From: a virus
Virus record (IMG/VR): IMGVR_UViG_3300025137_000152
Location: 1-32,810 of that record
DNA: 32,810 nucleotides
Direction: 5' to 3' (one strand)
In this document: positions 1 through 6,162 of the stretch, piece after piece
Layout of the letters: the number at the start of each line of letters is the position of its first letter
Numbering within the stretch: position 1 is the first letter of the stretch
Made by a program: the position numbers and the translations under genes
The notes under the pieces: model-generated
What the model was told of the DNA's origin: nothing
Seen by the model: the letters and a program-made list of their open reading frames with translations, nothing else
The model's database searches: none

Positions 1-1328
1 CGCATTGTGCTAGATAGCCCGTTAGCACCAGACCCATAGATGATACCGAAGCTCACGCCCTTAGCTTTGGACCGTAAATCTTTATCAGCTTTCTTTGTCT
101 TATCAATCTTTCTGCCAGCCATCACGGAAGCAACTTCCGAATGAACGTCACCTTCTACCACATCTTCCAGCAATTGCTCGTCATTAGACAAGAGAGCAAG
201 AACACGCAGCTCAATTCCAGAATAATCAAGAGACACAAGCTTACGCCCAACACCAGCAATAAACGAAGACCGGACAGAGGTGGCTTTGCCAAGCAGCTCT
301 TTGTCCCGGGGTATCTGCTGTAGGTTCGGACCCGAGGATGAAAAACGACACGTCCTTGCATAACCAATATTAAACCTCGCTTGTATACGCCCACCATTTA
401 AATTGGCAGCATTAATAATATTCTCACCAAACGAATTAATATATTTACTGATAGTTTTGTATTCGCTTAGTGCGTCAAAAAATGTCTCTAGCGGTGTGTC
501 GGGTACAGTCCCGGCTAACCGCTTGAGCGTCTCAGTAGTCATACTAAGCTGACCAGTCTTTTCTGTTTTAGTCCAGCCCCTCAAGAATTTGTCTGGCATT
601 GTCCGGGCAAAGTAGTCAGACCATTGCCCGTCAGAATTAATGTTAGATACCTCGTCTTCACCCACCAGCTCACGGATGCGCTTGACCCTGTCGGTCTTGG
701 CAATGTACCAAGCTTCTATAAGTTTTTTATGTGCAGTCTTGTCGACCAGCATCCCGGCATCTTCCATCTCAATAACCGCTGGGTGCATGTCATTTAATAA
801 TCTAAACCCAGACCATCTGCCTTCATCAGCTTCAGCTTCCCAATGCTTCCACAGCTCGTAAGTCAGCTCAGCATCTTTGAAAGCATAATCTAATTGCTCT
901 TGGCTAAGGTCTGGTAAAGACCAATCACTGCGCTGCTGTTCTTTACTCATAACTTTCTTCAAGTCCCACTGGACAAGATTAGCTAGACTAAAGCTGCCGC
1001 CACCAATGATAGCCCTGCGGAGATTGCCAACATCTAATAGCTCTGGGCTGCACTTGGCATCCAAGAACCATCTGGCTTCAAAGCCAACATTGAAGACAAT
1101 CCATTTGCCTTTGTTAAATAGCTTGGCGCAGTTTCTAAAACCGCCCCCAATCTGGTCAAAGTCTACGACCACCTTTATTCTTTTGTTGCACAGGCTGACG
1201 AGCCGCACCTTGCCGTCCCGGGGGGACAAGCTTGTGGTCTCAAAGTCTAGAGCTGTAGCTCCAATTTCCGCACACTGTCGGCATACGCTTTTCAGTGATT
1301 GATAACTTGTAATTTTTTGATATTCCAT
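1..1328 (-). CDS. DNA polymerase family A with 3'-5' exonuclease domain (partial, cut by left edge)
   Basis: This is the phage replicative polymerase. The 442 visible residues hold a DEDDy exonuclease domain (DFE at 28-30, NVGFE at 80-84, Y148-x3-D152), then a polymerase domain with PNLQQIP (334-340), motif A LDYSGIELRVLA (about 367-378, catalytic Asp368) and motif B around 419-432 (R419, K423, F427, YG 431-432). Motif C lies beyond the edge. The start is ATG at 1328, with AAAGG about 8 bases upstream. A CAACGGAGA element sits 23 bases further up. The exo II acidic residue is Glu84 where Asp is usual. F427 aligns with Phe762 of E. coli Pol I. This is the most distal gene of the leftward operon. 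Family assignment is secure from the motifs; activity is inferred. Confidence 0.96.
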   Translation of the reverse strand, partial: MEYQKITSYQSLKSVCRQCAEIGATALDFETTSLSPRDGKVRLVSLCNKRIKVVVDFDQIGGGFRNCAKLFNKGKWIVFNVGFEARWFLDAKCSPELLDVGNLRRAIIGGGSFSLANLVQWDLKKVMSKEQQRSDWSLPDLSQEQLDYAFKDAELTYELWKHWEAEADEGRWSGFRLLNDMHPAVIEMEDAGMLVDKTAHKKLIEAWYIAKTDRVKRIRELVGEDEVSNINSDGQWSDYFARTMPDKFLRGWTKTEKTGQLSMTTETLKRLAGTVPDTPLETFFDALSEYKTISKYINSFGENIINAANLNGGRIQARFNIGYARTCRFSSSGPNLQQIPRDKELLGKATSVRSSFIAGVGRKLVSLDYSGIELRVLALLSNDEQLLEDVVEGDVHSEVASVMAGRKIDKTKKADKDLRSKAKGVSFGIIYGSGANGLSSTM

Positions 1329-1351
1329 TATTATAACCTTTGTGTAGACAA

Positions 1352-1360
1352 TCTCCGTTG
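1352..1360 (-). promoter_or_regulatory. CAACGGAGA element upstream of DNA polymerase
   Basis: On the minus strand this reads CAACGGAGA, the same 9-mer that acts as the Shine-Dalgarno region of five other early genes. Here it lies too far (about 23 bases) from the ATG at 1328 to be the ribosome site for that start, and a nearer AAAGG does that job. It may be a relic of a lost short gene, or mark an alternative start (ATT, in frame, right after the element). Confidence 0.5.
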
Positions 1361-1404
1361 GATTACACCACCGAAGAAGCGATGTAGAAACACACTTGAA
1401 GAAC

Positions 1405-1434
1405 TAAGCCCGGAAGCGAAAGCAACCGGGCTTA
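1405..1434. terminator. GNRA-capped hairpin between polymerase and ssDNA-binding-like gene
   Basis: A 9-bp perfect stem (1405-1413 with 1426-1434) encloses an inner GC-GAAA-GC cap. On the plus strand it is followed by ATTCTTTTT, and on the minus strand by only a weakly U-rich tail. It could be a partial terminator or RNA-processing hairpin after the 1447-2127 gene that lowers polymerase expression, or a plus-strand terminator stopping antisense transcription into the leftward operon. Which strand it serves cannot be decided by eye. Confidence 0.5.
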
Positions 1435-1446
1435 ATTCTTTTTATG

Positions 1447-2127
1447 CTATTTCTTTTTTGCTTTTGGCTTTTTACCAGCAAGCAAATCGTCCAGCTTCAT
1501 ATCACCAGACAAGAAAGCTCCAGCAGCGTCCCGTGCTATCCAAGCATGTATCTCAAACTTTGGTTTGAAATTCTTTTGCTCTTGAGCAGTGAACTCTTCA
1601 CTAGAGTATTCAATGACAGGGATATGCGCCTCGCCTGATGCAGCTCTGTCGGAGATTGCAGTCAGTAAGTCAGAGACAGCGTTACGCCCAGACACAGATG
1701 TAGTGGTGAATTTAACTTGGTCACCATCGTCACTGTTTGTGTTGACGGACCCAAAACCTAGTAGACGGTTCCAGCCTTCCCCAGCACTTTCCCGGTAGGG
1801 CGAGTGGTCAGGAAGCTCTTCCATATCTTTCTTAGCTTTGGCTCTTTCATAGACGGACCATTCAATCCTATCCACGGGCTTCTGTCCTTTCCAGCAAACC
1901 CAGCCCTCTACAACAGACTGTGGCTCAACAATGAACAGAGTATCTTCTGGCTCATTGCGGTCACGTCCCATTGCATAGCGCCCAGTTTTACCTGAGAAAG
2001 ACATGTAGTCGACATTGGTTTGAACACCACTGTCTTGGGTTATCTCTGACAATGCGTCAGAAATTTGGTTCTCGGACAGAGCTGGAAGCTCTGCGGTTTG
2101 AACGAAAGTAGCGAGTGATTTACTCAT
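1447..2127 (-). CDS. Putative ssDNA-binding / replication-associated protein
   Basis: This 226-residue protein lies between the Cas4-like nuclease and the DNA polymerase. It has no recognised catalytic motif. The middle is rich in beta-prone stretches (for example YMSFSGKTGRYAMGRD, about 41-56, and VVEGWVCWKGQ, about 72-82), and it ends in a lysine-rich tail (KKPKAKKK). Size, position and the basic tail fit a phage single-strand-binding or recombination accessory protein, but that role is inferred from context. A strong AAAGGAGA Shine-Dalgarno precedes the ATG. The gap to the upstream nuclease gene is 24 bases, so the two are probably co-transcribed. Confidence 0.6.
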   Translation of the reverse strand: MSKSLATFVQTAELPALSENQISDALSEITQDSGVQTNVDYMSFSGKTGRYAMGRDRNEPEDTLFIVEPQSVVEGWVCWKGQKPVDRIEWSVYERAKAKKDMEELPDHSPYRESAGEGWNRLLGFGSVNTNSDDGDQVKFTTTSVSGRNAVSDLLTAISDRAASGEAHIPVIEYSSEEFTAQEQKNFKPKFEIHAWIARDAAGAFLSGDMKLDDLLAGKKPKAKKK

Positions 2128-2151
2128 TTGTAGTCTCCTTTGTTTACGTTG

Positions 2152-3153
2152 CTACGTTGCTAAATGTTTGACCTCAAGACGTTCACTAGGAGCGCCTTCA
2201 GTTTCAAACGGTGACAGGTCAATCCCTGCCTGTTCGATAAGCTTCCTGTTTAGGGAACGCCTACCCTTAATTGTCTTCACCACAATATGATATGGTCCGA
2301 CAACTAATTCTGTTGTGCTGCGATTTATCAGCTCTTGTTTGATAGCCTCGCCAGCAGCCGCCTTTGTGCTTTTGGCTAAGTCTTCAGCTTCTTTCGCAGA
2401 GTTATAATTTTTGACAAACTCATCCAAAGCAGAGCCACGGTTGCCCCGGGACTGTTGTGTTGGACGGGGTGCAAAGTCTACGCCACAGGTTTGTTTAAAT
2501 GCACACAGCTTGCACTCACCTGTCGCTTTACCTTCACGGTCCAGCGTATCAGCAGCTCGTACTTTTAAAATGGTTTTTGCACGTTGTGCATACCGTTCTA
2601 AAATACCCGGCTCAGGTGTAATGATATGCTGAGTGATATCATTAAAGTTACTCGCATCCATATAAATTAGGACACCTGCTTTGATAGGTTCTTTGCGATA
2701 GTACAACTTATTCAACAGAGCCATGCCCAGACGTAGTTGGGTGACATGACCAGACCGAGGGAGCTTACTTCTATTGACCCGAGGGTCAACGGTCTTGAAC
2801 TCAAATTGATATCGCCCGTCATCTAGAAGTGCTACGCCATCCGGGGTTGCCGATATCATGGTTTCTCTGTCGGCAAATGATTTCTGTTCATCACCTGCAA
2901 GCTCTAAAGGCATGTTTGCAGCTCGTAAGCTTTCGACCAAATACTTTTCACCATGGCTACCCCGTCTGGCATAGCCCCAGTCAACTGGTCCTTTCTCTGT
3001 ATCGTGCTTTTCATACCACTGCCGTCTGATGCAGCTATCTGCTTCAGAGGCATTCATATACTTAGAACGGTCTACATCCCAAACGTGCAGGTTCTCAATT
3101 GCTGTACGTCCGAAGTCTACCTGCTCTTTTATAAAATCTTTATTAGTAATCAT
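2152..3153 (-). CDS. Cas4-like PD-(D/E)XK nuclease with Fe-S cysteines
   Basis: This 333-residue protein matches the RecB/Cas4 nuclease plan. Cys41 sits in a CxxxQWY context near the N-terminus. His67-Gly-Glu69 follows, then Asp105 (TPDG), Glu118-Phe-Lys120 (EFK, the PD-D/EXK core) and Gln139 (TQLRLG). A C-terminal cysteine trio Cys214-x2-Cys217-x5-Cys223 completes the four-cysteine Fe-S cluster. Such nucleases process DNA ends in phage recombination and replication. The gene overlaps the upstream helicase by 4 bases (ATGA), so translation is probably coupled. A GGAG site precedes the start. There is no cas1 or cas2 here, so this is a replication/recombination gene rather than part of a CRISPR system. 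Confidence 0.85.
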   Translation of the reverse strand: MITNKDFIKEQVDFGRTAIENLHVWDVDRSKYMNASEADSCIRRQWYEKHDTEKGPVDWGYARRGSHGEKYLVESLRAANMPLELAGDEQKSFADRETMISATPDGVALLDDGRYQFEFKTVDPRVNRSKLPRSGHVTQLRLGMALLNKLYYRKEPIKAGVLIYMDASNFNDITQHIITPEPGILERYAQRAKTILKVRAADTLDREGKATGECKLCAFKQTCGVDFAPRPTQQSRGNRGSALDEFVKNYNSAKEAEDLAKSTKAAAGEAIKQELINRSTTELVVGPYHIVVKTIKGRRSLNRKLIEQAGIDLSPFETEGAPSERLEVKHLAT

Positions 3154-4490
3154 TCTGCGTTCTCCATTAGTGTCCCATGATGGGTACGTTTATTTTTATT
3201 TATTCTCTCGACTGCTCTGTCCAGTTTAGTTTCAGCAATTAGCGTATCAACATGGACCCCATGCTCTTGACCCATACGATGCAGCCGTGCGTAAAACTGG
3301 TCCATGATGGATGGTGACCAATCTTCCTCAACGACAATAATATGTGAACCGCCTCGCTGTAGGTTTAATGAAACACCCATCGCAGAAATTTGTCCTACCA
3401 GAACGTCCAGCGATTTTGTGTTGAAGTCCTCGACCACCTTGTCTTTTTCTTTTGAGCTGGTGCGACCATCCAAACTAGCCACGTTCAAACCAGCATCTCC
3501 TATTTCTTCTACGAGCTGGTCAATAACCTGACGATGCCAAGCGCCTACGAGTATAGGTTTATTACCATCACGCACCCGGGTAATAATTTCCTCAGCGGAT
3601 GCAGCAACTTTACCCAGACCAATGATGCGTCTAGCTGAGCTAATACTTTCATCCTTGCTGGTCATCTTATCTTGCAGGTCTTGCATGTTCGTTTCGTCCA
3701 GCATCTTCAAGACCTCATCGACCTCGGCAGTGCGTGACAATTCAATTGGCAATCTGGTGTGTGTGATAGGTGGCATGTTTTTCCAAACATCAGCCAGCTC
3801 ATGTCTGACAGCCATGTTGTTTTTAAACACAACGTCATTCAGCTCCTCGGTATTGCGTGAGCCGACTACCATTTTTGTGGGGAACCTAGCTCCCGGGAAA
3901 GTACGCTTTTGCATGATGCAGTATTTAAGCTGGAACTTTTCCATGCTCATACCGCCAATGTTTTCTTTCAGCTCTTCATAACCAGCTCGGCATAAGAAAG
4001 GGAACAGGTCATCATTCCAGCGTGTCACGGGTGTGCCTGTCAGCATCCAGCTATGACGGCAACGCTCGACCAGACCACCTGCACCTAGAATTGCTTTGGT
4101 GCGTTTTGCTTTGACTGATTTGAGAGCGTGGCTTTCATCGCATATAAGAATGTTAACTCTATCGAATGATGCAGCTCGTTTAGTTGCAATGTCGTATGAC
4201 ATCAACATGACATCACCGACAGGTAATTTTTGTTTAGCAGTTTTAACAACGCCCGGTGTAAAACCAGCAGCCGACAATTCTTGTGACCACATGCTTAATG
4301 CAATGGGTGGCGCTATGACGATGTTAATAGATTTGATACCAGTGCTGTCATCAATGTCTGGTCCGACATGCAGCATGGCTGTGATGGCAGACAATGTTTT
4401 GCCTGACCCCATTCCACTGAAATTTCCAGCGAATGATTTGGAAGCTAAAAACTTAGCATCCGATATTTGATGTGGTAGTAATTGTTTCAT
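3150..4490 (-). CDS. SNF2-family (superfamily 2) DNA helicase/translocase
   Basis: This 446-residue ATPase carries helicase motif I GMGSGKT (26-32), motif II DESH (118-121), motif III LTGTP (150-154) and motif VI QFYARLHRMGQ (398-408). This is the SNF2/SMARCAL1-like order, in a minimal protein with no extra DNA-binding domains. Such phage proteins are thought to remodel forks or anneal strands during replication and recombination. I chose ATG at 4490 because CAACGGAGA lies 7 bases upstream; an in-frame ATG at 4547 has no such site and lies upstream of the predicted promoter. It has its own promoter (4516-4543) and overlaps the Cas4-like gene by 4 bases. Confidence 0.9.
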   Translation of the reverse strand: MKQLLPHQISDAKFLASKSFAGNFSGMGSGKTLSAITAMLHVGPDIDDSTGIKSINIVIAPPIALSMWSQELSAAGFTPGVVKTAKQKLPVGDVMLMSYDIATKRAASFDRVNILICDESHALKSVKAKRTKAILGAGGLVERCRHSWMLTGTPVTRWNDDLFPFLCRAGYEELKENIGGMSMEKFQLKYCIMQKRTFPGARFPTKMVVGSRNTEELNDVVFKNNMAVRHELADVWKNMPPITHTRLPIELSRTAEVDEVLKMLDETNMQDLQDKMTSKDESISSARRIIGLGKVAASAEEIITRVRDGNKPILVGAWHRQVIDQLVEEIGDAGLNVASLDGRTSSKEKDKVVEDFNTKSLDVLVGQISAMGVSLNLQRGGSHIIVVEEDWSPSIMDQFYARLHRMGQEHGVHVDTLIAETKLDRAVERINKNKRTHHGTLMENAE

Positions 4491-4497
4491 GTATTTC

Positions 4498-4506
4498 TCT
4501 CCGTTG
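4498..4506 (-). promoter_or_regulatory. CAACGGAGA ribosome-binding element of the helicase gene
   Basis: The minus strand reads CAACGGAGA, 7 bases before the ATG at 4490. It fixes the helicase start at 4490 instead of the longer in-frame option at 4547. The GGAGA part matches the anti-Shine-Dalgarno. The conserved CAAC prefix is shared with other early genes. Confidence 0.7.
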
Positions 4507-4515
4507 TATATCTGC

Positions 4516-4543
4516 ATCATACTCTTTTCAGTGCTTGATGCAA
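4516..4543 (-). promoter_or_regulatory. Sigma70-like promoter for helicase and downstream replication genes
   Basis: On the minus strand a -35 box TTGCAT (4543-4538), a 16-base spacer and a -10 box TATGAT (4521-4516) point leftward to the helicase start at 4490. The -35 box sits in the middle of a perfect palindrome (4530-4548). The promoter lies directly after the terminator of the upstream gene, so the helicase-nuclease-polymerase genes can be expressed independently. Confidence 0.65.
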
Positions 4544-4548
4544 GCACT
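4530..4548. promoter_or_regulatory. Palindromic operator candidate AGTGCTTG-N3-CAAGCACT
   Basis: Perfect 8-bp arms around a 3-bp centre cover the -35 box of the helicase promoter. The same half-site, exact or with one change, recurs three times in the divergent promoter region at 5816-5867. A dimeric repressor or activator binding here would control access to the -35 box. No regulator gene is visible in the window. Confidence 0.6.
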
Positions 4549-4573
4549 AAAATTCGAGGGGCTTTCGCCCCCC
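4549..4573 (-). terminator. Intrinsic terminator after the C39-like gene
   Basis: On the minus strand a GGGGC-GAAA-GCCCC hairpin (4571-4558) begins 6 bases after the TAA stop of the upstream gene. It is followed by TCGAATTTTA. A GC-rich stem with a tetraloop and short U tract is a good rho-independent terminator. It separates the first two early genes from the helicase operon. Confidence 0.7.
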
Positions 4574-4577
4574 GGTT

Positions 4578-5432
4578 TTATTGGGTTTCTTTCCACAGTG
4601 CATATTGTGGATACCACTTGGTTGCGAACTCTTTCAGACCAAGCATACATTCCTCGACCTCTGACCAATCGTAGCAACAACGGTTGTCCAGAATGAATGG
4701 GTCATGCACGTCAGCAAAGGCAGGGTTACTTTCACACTCACCAGTGTCACGCACATGGTAGATGAACTCTTCCCAGTCACCACTGACCCCGACCCAATAC
4801 TGGCTATCGCCACCAAGCCATCTATCAATTTCATAATCGAAACCAAGGTTAGGATTATCACGCTTGAGTTTTTGGACCCGGGTGTAAGAGTGGTCCGAGC
4901 GTGTTGATTTGGGCTGGGCTACCTTGTCATGCGGTATCCGCACCCGACCATCTGGGTGAGATGGTGTCAGTTCAAACACCTCAGTTACTCTGGCACGTCT
5001 CTTGACCTGCTTGTCTTTGATGCTGACCAGCTCTTTGACAATGCCACAGATGTAACGTCTGCCAGTTACAATCTGCCAATGGTTACCAGCGACAATCAAG
5101 AACACTCTCCCGGGAGTACGTTCCTCGACAGTCTGCTTGAGCCAACCAGCAAGAGTAGGGTTACGACCCTGAGCTTTGCGGTAAGCAATTTTATCCATGC
5201 TGATTTTTAATGCAGCAAACGCCTGTGATATCTGCCCGGTGCTTGTACCCCGTACAGCGTGAACATATGGGAACAGGTTACGAATGAGACGTGAAGCCTC
5301 GCCTGTTGTAATGCCTGACATGATAGACAGGACGGCTGGACCACAGTAACGGTTCTTGTCACGCTTGGTGGAACCATGATTAACAGGGCGAACTTTAAAA
5401 GGAACGACTGAAGCTGTATTTATTTTTTGCAT
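4578..5432 (-). CDS. Papain-fold (C39-like) cysteine-peptidase-like early protein
   Basis: This 284-residue protein has a cysteine-peptidase-like N-terminal half. NRYCGPAVLSIMSG places the likely nucleophile Cys30 at the start of a helix, and GNHWQIVTG puts a His at 118. This Cys-Gly-Pro and His pattern is seen in many phage proteins related to C39 or transglutaminase-fold peptidases. No clear Asp/Asn third residue follows the His (RRYICG occupies that position), so activity is uncertain. The C-terminal half (about 150-284) is rich in Trp, Asp and Tyr and is not recognised. The start at 5432 is set by CAACGGAGA; an in-frame ATG at 5507 would overlap the upstream gene and its terminator. Being an early gene, it may target a host protein, but that is inference. 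Confidence 0.7.
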   Translation of the reverse strand: MQKINTASVVPFKVRPVNHGSTKRDKNRYCGPAVLSIMSGITTGEASRLIRNLFPYVHAVRGTSTGQISQAFAALKISMDKIAYRKAQGRNPTLAGWLKQTVEERTPGRVFLIVAGNHWQIVTGRRYICGIVKELVSIKDKQVKRRARVTEVFELTPSHPDGRVRIPHDKVAQPKSTRSDHSYTRVQKLKRDNPNLGFDYEIDRWLGGDSQYWVGVSGDWEEFIYHVRDTGECESNPAFADVHDPFILDNRCCYDWSEVEECMLGLKEFATKWYPQYALWKETQ

Positions 5433-5439
5433 TGCATTA

Positions 5440-5448
5440 TCTCCGTTG
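5440..5448 (-). promoter_or_regulatory. CAACGGAGA ribosome-binding element of the C39-like gene
   Basis: The minus strand reads CAACGGAGA, 7 bases before the ATG at 5432. It decides for the shorter start over the in-frame ATG at 5507. A first ATG inside the spacer is in another frame and stops after five codons. Confidence 0.7.
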
Positions 5449-5456
5449 TGAAAGAA

Positions 5457-5479
5457 AGAGGGTGGCTTACGCCACCTCT
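5457..5479 (-). terminator. Terminator hairpin with the stop codon in its loop
   Basis: On the minus strand GGTGGC pairs with GCCACC (5476-5471 with 5466-5461). The stem extends by three more pairs past one bulged base, and a U-rich CTTTCTTTC tail follows. The four-base loop contains the TAA stop of the YodL-like gene. Terminating ribosomes would cover the hairpin, so termination of transcription may depend on translation. Confidence 0.6.
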
Positions 5480-5778
5480 CCAATTTTTTTGAAACCAAAA
5501 CTGGCAACCACTACACTGCTGCTCACGTCACCTTTGACCCGGATGACATCACCGACAGACACGCTGTGCATCCGGTCTGCAACCCGATTGATTTTTTCTT
5601 GTGGACCGATGTTTCCAATTTGGAAAACTTGGTCAAGGTCATCAGCCTCGATTTCGCAAACGACACCATAATTAAAAAAGAAATAATTGCTGTCGAGCTT
5701 GCCATCAAAGGTAGCTGCAAAGTAATCGTCAGTGCCTCTGGTCTCTGGCTTGATGTTTTGAAGGACTTGGTAAATCAT
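5467..5778 (-). CDS. YodL-like small early protein
   Basis: This 103-residue acidic protein is the first gene of the leftward operon. Its second half (ADDLDQVFQIGN at about 45-56, then MHSVSVGDVI at 70-79 and VASFGFKKI at 91-99) follows the pattern of the YodL domain. That domain is usually a small module inside large polyvalent or antirestriction-type proteins of phages and conjugative elements. Here it appears as a stand-alone gene. The molecular role of YodL is not known to me. First place after the early promoter suggests a host-takeover or anti-defence role by inference. The start has CAACGGAGA 5 bases upstream. The family match is from memory of the motif and needs a profile search. Confidence 0.65.
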   Translation of the reverse strand: MIYQVLQNIKPETRGTDDYFAATFDGKLDSNYFFFNYGVVCEIEADDLDQVFQIGNIGPQEKINRVADRMHSVSVGDVIRVKGDVSSSVVVASFGFKKIGEVA

Positions 5779-5783
5779 AATTT

Positions 5784-5792
5784 TCTCCGTTG
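5784..5792 (-). promoter_or_regulatory. CAACGGAGA ribosome-binding element of the YodL-like gene
   Basis: The minus strand reads CAACGGAGA, 5 bases before the ATG at 5778. Same 9-mer as before the other early genes on both strands. Confidence 0.7.
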
Positions 5793-5811
5793 GTTAATTG
5801 CTTACACTATT

Positions 5812-5839
5812 AATATAAGCACTTTTTCAGAATTATCAA
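5812..5839 (-). promoter_or_regulatory. Leftward early promoter (sigma70-like)
   Basis: On the minus strand TTGATA (5839-5834), a 16-base spacer and TATATT (5817-5812) form a good host-type promoter for the left operon. The -35 box is embedded in AGTGCTTG, exactly as in the helicase promoter. A second half-site, AGTGCTTA, overlaps the -10 box. Confidence 0.7.
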
Positions 5840-5867
5840 GCACTGATAGCAAAATAATCAGTGTTTG
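5816..5867. promoter_or_regulatory. Operator-like half-site cluster in the divergent promoter region
   Basis: Three copies of one 8-mer occur: TAAGCACT (5816-5823), CAAGCACT (5837-5844) and the inverse AGTGTTTG (5860-5867). They start 21 and 23 bases apart, about two helical turns, so they would face the same side of the helix. The last two also form a longer imperfect inverted repeat, CACTGAT-N9-ATCAGTG. All three overlap promoter boxes. A perfect palindrome of the same half-site lies at 4530-4548. Confidence 0.6.
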
Positions 5868-5892
5868 ACTAAATTATTTTTTAGTATATCGT
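5865..5892 (+). promoter_or_regulatory. Rightward early promoter (sigma70-like)
   Basis: TTGACT (5865-5870), a 16-base spacer and TATCGT (5887-5892) point to the 5920 gene. The -10 box is only a fair match (4 of 6). The arrangement copies the two leftward promoters: AGTGTTTG over the -35 box and the same spacer length. Transcription from here could run through the primase-helicase and beyond. Confidence 0.55.
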
Positions 5893-5901
5893 GTCTAAAT
5901 G

Positions 5902-5910
5902 CAACGGAGA
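5902..5910 (+). promoter_or_regulatory. CAACGGAGA ribosome-binding element of the 5920 gene
   Basis: CAACGGAGA followed by GGAG lies 9 bases before ATG 5920. This decides for the start at 5920. An in-frame ATG at 5899 lies upstream of the element. Confidence 0.7.
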
Positions 5911-5919
5911 GGAGCTACT

Positions 5920-6162
5920 ATGAGTTTTCTACACTATTTGTTTCCCGATAAGCATGAGCGAAGACTTGCTGCAATTGCTAAACTGCCTATTGAGCAGCGG
6001 CAAATGTACAAGCCGGATGGCTCAGGGTTAGACATTGATGCGGTGTGGAAAGTTAAGATACCTCTGTTGCATATGAATAACCGTGAATATTTGGAGCGGT
6101 ACAAACAACGGAGAAAAACTTATGAGCAGAGATATTGTAAAGGAAGCGCTGGAAGTCGCTAA
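5920..6162 (+). CDS. Small early protein of unknown function
   Basis: An 80-residue protein that I do not recognise. It begins MSFLHYLFPDKHERRL, contains several charged stretches and ends in a basic segment rich in Arg and Lys. It is the first gene of the rightward operon and overlaps the primase-helicase start by 41 bases, so the CAACGGAGA ribosome site of the next gene lies inside its coding sequence. Translational coupling between the two is likely. The start at 5920 follows the CAACGGAGA-GGAG site. Its early position suggests a regulatory or host-takeover role, but nothing in the sequence proves it. Confidence 0.7.
   Translation: MSFLHYLFPDKHERRLAAIAKLPIEQRQMYKPDGSGLDIDAVWKVKIPLLHMNNREYLERYKQRRKTYEQRYCKGSAGSR
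6106..6114 (+). promoter_or_regulatory. CAACGGAGA ribosome-binding element of the primase-helicase gene
   Basis: CAACGGAGA sits 7 bases before ATG 6122, inside the end of the upstream gene. It decides for the start at 6122 over an in-frame ATG at 6083. Confidence 0.75.

Noticed and set aside
141-397. Short ORFs on both strands near the left edge
   Set aside because: They lie inside the DNA polymerase frame, which contains clear exonuclease and polymerase motifs.
1-1328. DnaJ-type zinc finger between exonuclease and polymerase domains, as described for HMO-2011 polymerase
   Set aside because: No CxxCxGxG pattern is present in residues 160-330, so close kinship to HMO-2011 cannot be claimed on this feature.
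2152-3153. CRISPR-Cas locus suggested by the Cas4-like gene
   Set aside because: No repeat-spacer array and no other cas gene is present; the neighbours are replication genes.
5865-5890. TATATC (5885-5890) as the -10 box of the rightward promoter
   Set aside because: It would leave only a 14-base spacer. TATCGT at 16 bases fits the two sister promoters better, though neither box is ideal.
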